A stretch of 64,000 bases of DNA from Paracoccus sediminilitoris (GTDB lineage: Bacteria > Pseudomonadota > Alphaproteobacteria > Rhodobacterales > Rhodobacteraceae): the NCBI RefSeq assembly GCF_003259195.1, contig NZ_QJPK01000012.1, positions 42,096 to 106,095 of the forward strand. The letters are read 5' to 3'. Positions 57,283-64,000 of the stretch are shown here, piece after piece. Position 1 is the stretch's first letter. Each line of letters opens with the position of its first letter. Both the position numbers and the translations under genes were made by a program. The notes below the pieces were generated by a model that ran no database searches, had not been told where the DNA came from, and saw only the letters and a list, made by a program, of their open reading frames with translations.

Positions 57283-59736
57283 TCAGGGCAGCTTGTAGGA
57301 CATGATGTAGTCGCCCGGCTTGGTGCCGACCGACCCGTGACCGCCGGCCACGATGACGACATATTGTTCGCCATCCTGTTCATAGGTCATGGGGGTGGAC
57401 TGGCCGCCCGCAGGCAGGCGGGTTTCCCACAGCTGTTCGCCGGTCGTCAGGTCATAGGCGCGCAGGTAATCGTCCACTGCGGCACCCAGGAAGACGACGC
57501 CGCCACGGGTGATCATCGGACCACCGATGCCCGGAACGCCCAGCTTGATCTTCAGGGGCAGGGGCGTCATGTCGCGGATCGTGCCGTTCTTGTGCTTCCA
57601 CACGACGCTTTCGGTGTTCAGATCGGCACCGGCGACAAAGCCCCAGGGCGGGGCGGTGCAGGGCACGCCAAGCGGGCTGAGGAAGGGACCCATGAAGACG
57701 CCGTAATCGGCACCCTCGTTGCGGTTCAGGCCCTGTTCGCTGGCCTTCTCATCCTCGCCCTTGGGGGGGATTTCGCTGGCCGGAACCAGCCGCGAGGTGA
57801 AGGGCAGATAGGTCGGCATGCCGAACATCACCTGACGTTCGGGATCGACCGCCACCGAACCCCAGTTGAAGGTCCCGAAGTTGCCCGGATAGACCAGCGT
57901 GCCGTTCAGCGAGGGCGGCGTATACTGGCCTTCGTAGTCCAAGCCTTGGAACTGGATGCGGCACATCATCTGGTCGATCATCGTGCCGCCCCACATATCC
58001 GCGCCCGTCAGGCGGTCGGGACGGAAGGTCAGCGCCGAGATGGGCTGGGTGGGCGATGCCTCCTCGCCGGGGATCTTGCTGGGGGCCGCCGGCAGTTCGT
58101 CACGCGGGCTCAGCGGTTCGCCGGTGCGGCGGTCAAGGATCCAGATGTCACCCTGCTTGGTGGGGCCGACAAGGGCGGGAACGGTCTGGCCGTCGCGCGT
58201 CAGGTCGATCAGCACCGGCTGCGCGGGCACGTCCATGTCCCACAGGTCGTGATGCACGGTCTGGCGGATCCACTGTTCCTGACCCGTCGCGATGTCCAGA
58301 GCCACGATGGCCGAGGACCGCGCCTCGACCTCGGGGGTGCGGTTCATGCCCAGCTGGTCGGGGACCTGGTTGCCGGTGGGGATATAGACAAGGCCCAGCT
58401 CCTCGTCGGCGGAAAATACCGACCAGCTGTTGGGCGAGTTGGTGGTGTAACGCTCGCCGCCTTCGATATCGATGGGGGTGGTGTCCTCGGGGGCACCGCT
58501 GTCCCAGTTCCACAGCAGTTCGCCCGTGTCAATGTCGAAGGCGCGGATGACGCCCGACTGCGACTTGGTCGAGAAGTTGTCGTTGACGGCACCGCCGATG
58601 ATCAGCTTGCCATCGACCGCAACCGGCGGAGAGGTCGAATAGTAATAACCCGCCGGATCGTATTCCATGCCGCGTTCCAGCCGCAGCGTGCCCTCGTCGC
58701 CAAAGAAGCTGCAGACTTCGCCCGTATCGGCGTTAAGCGCGATCAGGCGCGCATCTGCGGTGGGCAGATAGACACGACGGGGGCATTCGGCCGCGGCCGC
58801 CGCACGCAGGGCGGTGTCGTCGGCGGGCTGATCATCGGCGGGCTGCACCGCAGGTTCATCCGCGGTTTCGACCTGAGGCGCATCGGGCTGATCGTCCGTT
58901 GATGCGGCCGCCGTGACCTCGGGTGCCTGCCAATAGGTGACACCGCGGCAGGTCTGGTGCTGGCGATCCGGGTTCATGCCCGAATTGGCGTCGAACCGCC
59001 AGTTTTCCTTGCCGGTCTTGGCATCGATCGAGATCGCAATGTTATGCGGCGTGCAGACATAGAGGCTGTCGCCCACCTTCAGCGGCGTCACCTGATAGGT
59101 CGTCTCGCCCACATCGTCGGGGCGCTTGACGTCGCCAGTCTGGTATTCCCAGGCCAGTTCCAGATCGGCCACGTTGGCGGGGGTGATCTGTTCCAGCGGC
59201 GACCAGCGCTGGCCGTAATTCGTGCGACCGTACTGATGCCATTCGCCATCTTCTATGGCGTTGCCGGTATTGGCTTCGGTGGTCAACTTTTCGGTGGGCA
59301 ATTCGCCGATGATCCGGCTGGGTTCCTGGAACAGCGAATAACCCGCCACCAGGATCGACACGATCGATGCCAGGGCCACCGGCAGCACCGACGCCGCGCG
59401 CGGGGCGCCGACCTCGGAACGGTCGCCCAAGTTGCGACGGAAGACCGGCAGGCACAGGATCAGGGCGATCAGGACAAGGATGCCGCCGCGGGGCGCAAGC
59501 TGCCACCAGTCGAAACCGACTTCCCAGACGGCCCAGGCCAGCGTTCCGATGACGATCGCCGCATAGAGCCACAGCGATGCGGCCTTGCGGCGGAACACCA
59601 GAAGGGCGGTCACCAGCAGCGCCACCCCGACAATGAGATAATAGAGACTGCCTCCCAGCATTGCCAGTTTCGTGCCGCCCAAGGCCAGCGCCAAACCAAG
59701 CAATCCAAGAATGCAGGACATGAATGAGATCATCAT
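57283..59736 (-). CDS. gcd: Membrane-bound PQQ-dependent glucose dehydrogenase
   Basis: Gcd oxidises glucose to gluconolactone in the periplasm and passes electrons to ubiquinone. The 817-residue protein has five N-terminal membrane spans (about 1-135) and an eight-bladed propeller. Propeller motifs include WHQYGRTNYGQRWSPLEQI, HQTCRGVTYW, CPRRVYLPTADARLIALN, QTVHHDLWDMDVPAQP and SLNGTLVYPGNFGTFNWGSVA. An acidic Ala/Asp/Pro-rich insert of about 45 residues (272-316) between CRGVTYW and CPRRVYLP is much longer than the linker in E. coli Gcd. The ATG has AAGGAAGATC before it. PQQ synthesis genes are not in the window. Confidence 0.94.
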   Translation of the reverse strand: MMISFMSCILGLLGLALALGGTKLAMLGGSLYYLIVGVALLVTALLVFRRKAASLWLYAAIVIGTLAWAVWEVGFDWWQLAPRGGILVLIALILCLPVFRRNLGDRSEVGAPRAASVLPVALASIVSILVAGYSLFQEPSRIIGELPTEKLTTEANTGNAIEDGEWHQYGRTNYGQRWSPLEQITPANVADLELAWEYQTGDVKRPDDVGETTYQVTPLKVGDSLYVCTPHNIAISIDAKTGKENWRFDANSGMNPDRQHQTCRGVTYWQAPEVTAAASTDDQPDAPQVETADEPAVQPADDQPADDTALRAAAAAECPRRVYLPTADARLIALNADTGEVCSFFGDEGTLRLERGMEYDPAGYYYSTSPPVAVDGKLIIGGAVNDNFSTKSQSGVIRAFDIDTGELLWNWDSGAPEDTTPIDIEGGERYTTNSPNSWSVFSADEELGLVYIPTGNQVPDQLGMNRTPEVEARSSAIVALDIATGQEQWIRQTVHHDLWDMDVPAQPVLIDLTRDGQTVPALVGPTKQGDIWILDRRTGEPLSPRDELPAAPSKIPGEEASPTQPISALTFRPDRLTGADMWGGTMIDQMMCRIQFQGLDYEGQYTPPSLNGTLVYPGNFGTFNWGSVAVDPERQVMFGMPTYLPFTSRLVPASEIPPKGEDEKASEQGLNRNEGADYGVFMGPFLSPLGVPCTAPPWGFVAGADLNTESVVWKHKNGTIRDMTPLPLKIKLGVPGIGGPMITRGGVVFLGAAVDDYLRAYDLTTGEQLWETRLPAGGQSTPMTYEQDGEQYVVIVAGGHGSVGTKPGDYIMSYKLP

Positions 59737-60025
59737 GATGATCTTCCTTTTTTGTCCATATCGGCATCAGGCATGAAACGAGGAGGAGGGATGCCGGATG
59801 CGATGCATGTAAATCTGAAAAGGTCCGGATCATGCCGCGATGATGTACCATTGCATGCCGAACCTGCGGGCCTGTTAAACCTCATGGATATGTAACGCAA
59901 TCATTCGACCCCCGTGTATTTCGACCGCCAGGGGCGACGCATCCGATCAGGGCGACACCGGGTGAACACGGTGGCGTGATCAGGGGTTCCGCATGTGAAT
60001 GGATTGCCATTCGGCGTCCGATCGA
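59737..60025. other. Gene-free divergent region between gcd and modA
   Basis: This part of the 329-base gap must contain the gcd promoter and leader. No frame with a credible start and coding pattern occurs on either strand, and I see no RNA gene, riboswitch or clear promoter match. The modA-proximal end holds the Mo-box-like palindrome listed separately. Confidence 0.5.
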
Positions 60026-60051
60026 GTGTTATAGTCGCCGGAATATAACGC
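60026..60051. promoter_or_regulatory. Candidate Mo-box (ModE-type site) upstream of modA
   Basis: GTTATA (60028-60033) and TATAAC (60044-60049) form an inverted repeat with a ten-base spacer. Molybdate-responsive ModE/Mop-type regulators bind sites of the TTATA-N-TATAA type in front of modABC. It ends 15 bases before the modA start, where a bound repressor would block transcription or translation initiation. No modE gene is in the window. Confidence 0.65.
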
Positions 60052-60065
60052 CGATGGGAAATGCA

Positions 60066-60839
60066 ATGACGCGCCTTGCGCCGAAACTGACTTTGGGGGC
60101 CGTGCTGGCCCTGGCTTGCGCCACCCCCATGCGCGCCGAACAGATCACCGTCTTTGCTGCCGCCAGCCTGAAGACCGCGCTGGACCGGGTTGCCGATGAC
60201 TGGAACGCGATGTCGGATGACACGGTGGTGGTGTCCTATGCGGGCAGTTCTGCCTTGGCCAAACAGATCCAGCAGGGCGCGCCGGCTGACATTTTCATCT
60301 CGGCCGCGGTGGATTGGATGGATCTGCTGCAGGATCAGGACCTGATCGTGCCGGACAGCCGGGTCGACCTGCTGGGCAACAGCCTGGTGCTGATCGGCGG
60401 GCCGGGTGCCGAACCGGTCACGCTGGCCCCCGATTTCGATCTGTCGGGGCTGCTGGGTGAGGGCAAGCTGGCGATGGCATTGGTAGATTCGGTTCCAGCC
60501 GGCGTCTATGGCAAGCAGTCGCTTCAGTCGCTTGGGCTGTGGCAGGGGGTGGCGGCCAATGTGGCGCAGTCCGACAATGTCCGCGCGGCCCTGGCGCTGG
60601 TCGCCAGCGGCGAGGCGCCCTTGGGCATCGTCTATGCGACCGATGCCGCCGCCGAACCGGATGTGGCCGTGATCGGTCGCTTTCCCGAAGACAGCCACGA
60701 TCCGATCACCTATCCCGCAGCCCTTGTCGCCGACAGCAGCCACCCGCAGGCCCGCGATTTTCTGGACCACCTTCAGGGCGACCAGGCCGGCGGTGTCTTC
60801 GAGGCCGAAGGATTTACCCTGATCGGCGCCGATGGATAG
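60066..60839 (+). CDS. modA: Molybdate ABC transporter periplasmic binding protein
   Basis: A 257-residue binding protein with a signal peptide (cleavage near MRA-EQI). ITVFAAASLKTALDRVADDW, YAGSSALAKQIQQGAPADIFISA and DSVPAGVYGKQSLQSLGLW form the oxyanion site typical of ModA, which holds molybdate or tungstate by hydrogen bonds. ATG 60066 follows GGGAAATGCA; an ATG four codons upstream is possible. modB begins inside its last codons, so modABC is a compact operon. Confidence 0.94.
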   Translation: MTRLAPKLTLGAVLALACATPMRAEQITVFAAASLKTALDRVADDWNAMSDDTVVVSYAGSSALAKQIQQGAPADIFISAAVDWMDLLQDQDLIVPDSRVDLLGNSLVLIGGPGAEPVTLAPDFDLSGLLGEGKLAMALVDSVPAGVYGKQSLQSLGLWQGVAANVAQSDNVRAALALVASGEAPLGIVYATDAAAEPDVAVIGRFPEDSHDPITYPAALVADSSHPQARDFLDHLQGDQAGGVFEAEGFTLIGADG

Positions 60840-61536
60840 CACCTTTGGGCTGACGCCGCAGGAATGGCAGGCCGTGGCCCTGTCGCTCAGGGTGTCGCTC
60901 TGGGCGACGGTGGTCAGCCTGCCATTCGGGGTGGCGGTCGCCTATCTGCTGGCGCGACGCCAGTTCTGGGGCAAGCAGCTGCTGAACGGGTTAGTGCATC
61001 TGCCGCTGATCCTGCCGCCGGTCGTGACAGGCTATATCCTGCTGATGGGGTTCGGCAGGCGCGGCCCCGTCGGCGGTTTTCTTGACGACTGCTGCGGCAT
61101 CGTTCTGGCCTTCCGCTGGACCGGGGCCGCACTGGCGGCGGCGATCATGGCCTTTCCGCTGATGGTCCGCGCCATCCGACTGGCCATCGAGGCCGTCGAC
61201 CCCAAACTGGAACAGGTCGCAGGCACGCTTGGCGCCAATGGCGCGTGGGTCTTTCTGACCGTCACGCTGCCGCTGATCCTGCCGGGCATCGTCGCGGGTG
61301 CGATTCTGGCCTTCGCCAAGGCGATGGGAGAGTTCGGCGCCACCATCACCTTCGTCAGCAACATCCCCGGCCAGACCCAGACCCTGCCTTCTGCCATCTA
61401 TTCCTTCCTGCAAGTCCCCGGTGGCGAAGGTGCCGCGCTGCGCCTTGTCCTGATCGCGGTCGGCATCGCCATGGTCGCGCTGGTGGTGTCGGAATGGGTC
61501 GGCCGCACCATTGCCCGGCGGATCGCCGGGATATGA
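60832..61536 (+). CDS. modB: Molybdate ABC transporter permease
   Basis: A 234-residue permease with five to six spans. It has LPFGVAVAYLLARRQFWGKQLLNGLVHLPLILPPVVTGY near the start and the EAA coupling loop VAGTLGANGAWVFLTVTLPLILPGIVAG. These are typical of ModB. It overlaps modA by eight bases and modC by four bases (ATGA). Confidence 0.95.
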   Translation: MDSTFGLTPQEWQAVALSLRVSLWATVVSLPFGVAVAYLLARRQFWGKQLLNGLVHLPLILPPVVTGYILLMGFGRRGPVGGFLDDCCGIVLAFRWTGAALAAAIMAFPLMVRAIRLAIEAVDPKLEQVAGTLGANGAWVFLTVTLPLILPGIVAGAILAFAKAMGEFGATITFVSNIPGQTQTLPSAIYSFLQVPGGEGAALRLVLIAVGIAMVALVVSEWVGRTIARRIAGI

Positions 61537-62606
61537 GCCTGTCCGTTACGCTGCATCACCGCTTTCCCGGCTTTACCCTGGACGTCGAATTCCAGGCCCA
61601 GACCGGTGTCACGGCGCTGTTCGGACGATCGGGCTCAGGCAAGACCTCGGTAATCAACGCTGTGGCGGGTCTGTTGCGCCCGGATCGCGGGCGCGTGACG
61701 CTGGACGGTCAGGATCTGTCGAACAGCAAGACGGGGCGCTGGCTGCCGCCTCACCATCGCGGGCTGGGCTATGTCTTTCAGGACAGTCGCCTGTTCCCGC
61801 ATCTGAGCGTGCGGCAGAACCTGACCTATGGCCGCTGGTTTTCCCGCCATTCCGACCGGATCAGCTTGGACGATGTCGTGTCGCTGCTGGGCATCGGCGA
61901 TCTGCTGGACCGCCGCCCCGGCGCCCTGTCGGGAGGAGAAAAGCAGCGTGTCGCCATCGGCCGTGCCCTTTTGTCCCGCCCGCGCATGCTGCTGATGGAC
62001 GAACCCTTGGCCGCGTTGGACGACGCCCGCAAATCCGAGATCCTTCCCTATCTGGAGCGCCTGCGCGATCAGACGCAGATCCCCATCCTCTATGTCAGCC
62101 ACGCGATGTCCGAAGTCGCCCGGCTGGCAACGACGCTGGTGATCATGCAGGACGGAAAGGTCGTGCAGGCCGGGCCATTGGGACAGCTGATGTCCGACCC
62201 GGAAACCGCGCGACATCTTGGGATGCAGGAAACCGGTTCGGTCGTCGAGGCCACGGTCGAGGGGCATGACGATGACGGTCTGACACGGCTGGCAAGTCCC
62301 TTGGGGCATTTGCTGGTGCCGGGAATGGCCGCGCAACCCGGCCAGCGCCTGCGCCTGCGTATCCATGCGCAGGACGTCATGCTGTCCTTGTCCCCGCCGA
62401 AGGATGTCTCGGCGTTGAACATCCTGGCTGCCAAGGTCTTGTCCGTGAGCAGGGGCGCGGGTCCGGATGTTCTGGTCCAACTCTCTGTGGGCCAGGACCA
62501 TTTGCTGGCCCGTATCACCGCCCGATCTGCAGCGTCGCTGCAGCTGGGACCGGACCGCGCGGTCTATGCCATCATCAAATCCGTCGCCGTGACCCGAAAG
62601 GCCTAG
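61533..62606 (+). CDS. modC: Molybdate ABC transporter ATP-binding protein
   Basis: A 357-residue ATPase with Walker A FGRSGSGKTS, the signature ALSGGEKQRVAIGRALL and Walker B MLLMDEPLAALD. The C-terminal part (about 285-355) is a Mop/TOBE domain that binds molybdate and regulates transport. The ATG overlaps the modB stop; the open frame before it runs inside modB. Imported molybdate would serve molybdopterin enzymes such as nitrate reductase or xanthine dehydrogenase, none of which are encoded here. Confidence 0.94.
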   Translation: MSLSVTLHHRFPGFTLDVEFQAQTGVTALFGRSGSGKTSVINAVAGLLRPDRGRVTLDGQDLSNSKTGRWLPPHHRGLGYVFQDSRLFPHLSVRQNLTYGRWFSRHSDRISLDDVVSLLGIGDLLDRRPGALSGGEKQRVAIGRALLSRPRMLLMDEPLAALDDARKSEILPYLERLRDQTQIPILYVSHAMSEVARLATTLVIMQDGKVVQAGPLGQLMSDPETARHLGMQETGSVVEATVEGHDDDGLTRLASPLGHLLVPGMAAQPGQRLRLRIHAQDVMLSLSPPKDVSALNILAAKVLSVSRGAGPDVLVQLSVGQDHLLARITARSAASLQLGPDRAVYAIIKSVAVTRKA

Positions 62607-62677
62607 CGTGATCGTCCTGCAGGAAGGCACCCCCTGACGATCTGTTCAAAGAGATTGAGAATATGCCAAAAATGCCC

Positions 62678-62706
62678 TTGTCACCCCCCGGCGACATCCA
62701 TATACG
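62678..62706 (+). promoter_or_regulatory. Promoter of tRNA-Ser
   Basis: TTGTCA and TATACG are spaced by 17 bases and end seven bases before the mature tRNA 5' end. Confidence 0.7.
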
Positions 62707-62713
62707 GATCAGC

Positions 62714-62803
62714 GGAGACGTGGCCGAGTGGTCGAAGGCACACCCCTGCTAAGGGTGCAGGCCCGAAAGGGTCTCGAGGGTTCGAATCCCTTCGTCTCCG
62801 CCA
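62714..62803 (+). tRNA. tRNA-Ser (GCU)
   Basis: A 90-base class II tRNA: acceptor stem GGAGACG / CGTCTCC, D-arm TGGCCGAGTGGTCGAAGG, anticodon loop CTGCTAA (anticodon GCT), a long variable arm GCAGGCCCGAAAGGGTCTC, T-arm GGGTTCGAATCCC and encoded CCA. Its 3' end is a likely attachment site, because an integrase reading frame starts 61 bases further on. Confidence 0.97.
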
Positions 62804-62860
62804 CCATAGCTTAGGTTTTACCCAGAAAATCAACTGATTGGCGACAGTTCGAGCAGCCAC

Positions 62861-62882
62861 AAGGTGACACAAAAGGTGACAC
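62861..62882 (+). repeat. Short direct repeats at the integrase start
   Basis: AAGGTGACAC occurs at 62861-62870 and again at 62873-62882. Direct repeats next to an attachment site can be arm-type integrase binding sites, but they also form the start of the integrase coding frame. Confidence 0.4.
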
Positions 62883-64000
62883 ACCGTGGTTTTACTGTTC
62901 CAATCAGGCGCTTTTCGCTTGTCTGCCAAGTATATCCAGAAGATGGGCATGTCTGGTACTTCCGCCGCCGCGTGGCTGTTGGATGTGAAGGCTTGCACAG
63001 GGATGCTAAGGGCAAGCCTCAGTCCGTTTTGTTTTTCTCTCTGAAGACTAGTAATCAAATATAGGCAGCCAAGCGCGCCAATGACCACGCCTAGCGGCAG
63101 GACGCCTTACGGTACAATCATCTGAGCAAGGGTCACATCGAAGGCGTTGATCCCAAGGCTGCACTGGGGCATCTGGAAGCCGTTGGGCTGAAGCCGGGGG
63201 ATTGGACTGCGCTATCCGGACAACCCCGTCATAGACCGCTTCATAGAGGCGCTGACGGAGGGGCTTATGAGCACCAAGAACCACGCCCTGCACCCACTCC
63301 CCAAAGCAGCCCTACGCTAGGCCTTATGATGGGGAAGGCTATCCCCCGAACCTTGAACGATGCCAAAGACAAGCACATTGCGCTAGACAAGAGTCCAAGA
63401 AAAAAGACAGGTCAGCAACATTTCGACCGGGCTTGGTTGGTCCTTATGGGTATTACCGGGGATGCGATCATCGGGGATATCCGTCGCGAGCAAGCAAACA
63501 CCTACGTTGAGAAGCTCCGCAACCGGGGCATCACAGCCGATACGATCTCCAAGTATGTCTACCAGATCAAACCTGTGTTCGACACGGCGATCAGGGAGTT
63601 CGAGCCTGGCATCCCCAGTCCCTTTGAAAGCCTGACTATTGCTGGGAAGGGCTCTGCGAAGCCACATGGGCGGCTGCCTTACAGCCTGACCGAACTATAT
63701 GCGATCTGGCAACGGTGCAGGGAAATGGACGATGAGCGCCGATGGGCTATTGCCATGCTGTCCGACACGGGGGCACGGCAGGCTGAGGTTGTCGGGCTTC
63801 GCAAAGATGAGGTGATCCTGACAGGCGATGTACCGCACATCCTGATACGACCGAACGGCAATCGTGGCCTAAAGAATGCGCAGTCCGAGCAAAAGGTCCC
63901 ACTGGTCGGTGAGGCCCTGTGGGCAGCACAGCGGGCTAGGTGTTTGATCCCACGGTTTGATGGTGTGATCCTTTCGAAGGAATGGAAGGATGCCCTATGG
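62864..64000 (+). pseudogene. Damaged tyrosine-type site-specific integrase, cut by window edge
   Basis: The N-terminal part reads GHVWYFRRRVAVGCEG and then meets in-frame TAG codons at 63062 and 63092. A middle segment (RYPDNPVIDRFIEALTEGLM) is in another frame at about 63210-63318. From about 63326 a single open frame continues to the window end: QQHFDRAWLVLMGITGD, ANTYVEKLRNRGITADTISK and the recombinase arginine region LSDTGARQAEVVGLRKDEV. The catalytic half may still be translated, but the whole protein is broken. The lower GC and the tRNA-Ser next to it indicate an integrated element beginning here. Confidence 0.8.

Overview
The window is GC-rich, densely coded alphaproteobacterial chromosome. 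Gene content and order point to a Rhodobacteraceae member close to Paracoccus. The pointers are the NDUFA12 / MlaD / DUF2155 / aat / accC / accB neighbourhood, a ChpT-type histidine phosphotransferase, olsBA ornithine-lipid synthesis, a B12-dependent ribonucleotide reductase, and a choXWV transporter facing betIBA. This placement is inferred from protein families; no 16S rRNA gene is present.

Layout. 1-3.8 kb: a complex I accessory subunit, MlaD, a DUF2155 protein, then aat and the biotin-dependent accBC pair on the other strand. 3.9-5.8 kb: hisA-hisF-hisE. 5.9-7.2 kb: a DUF2147 protein and an alpha/beta hydrolase. 7.2-10.4 kb: a capsule-type ABC exporter (ATPase plus KpsE-like protein on one strand, permease divergent). 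10.4-17 kb: choline uptake (choXWV) facing betIBA, which converts choline to glycine betaine; a BetI-type operator lies between them. 17-20.8 kb: B12-dependent methionine synthase encoded as two adjacent genes. 20.9-26.8 kb: an orphan polyamine-type binding protein, an HSD10-like dehydrogenase, a tight P-loop ATPase-metA-ppk2 unit, and a FadL porin. 27-32 kb: guaB, a YegD-like Hsp70, a sorbosone-dehydrogenase-like propeller protein and a gluconate-5-dehydrogenase-like SDR. 32.2-36.4 kb: a four-gene imelysin / di-heme / imelysin / DUF1513 operon in which every gene is broken. 36.4-43.7 kb: treZ-treY-glgC-glgX, linking glycogen to trehalose. 44-48 kb: a 50-residue protein behind an operator-like box, tyrS, anmK and an acidic PRC-barrel protein.

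48.1-48.6 kb carries four identical tRNA-Asp genes in perfect 104-bp tandem repeats behind one promoter. 48.7-57.2 kb: proA, chpT, a DUF3553 protein, olsB-olsA, nrdJ behind an NrdR-like box, and a divergent MFS / LysR pair. 57.3-62.6 kb: membrane PQQ glucose dehydrogenase and modABC behind a Mo-box-like palindrome. The right end holds tRNA-Ser(GCU) followed by a damaged tyrosine integrase, the probable left border of an island that continues past the window.

No clearly new multi-gene system was found. The observations most worth following are the operon decaying as a unit, the split methionine synthase, the tandem tRNA-Asp array, a second BetI-like box far from the bet genes, and the tRNA-Ser integrase junction.
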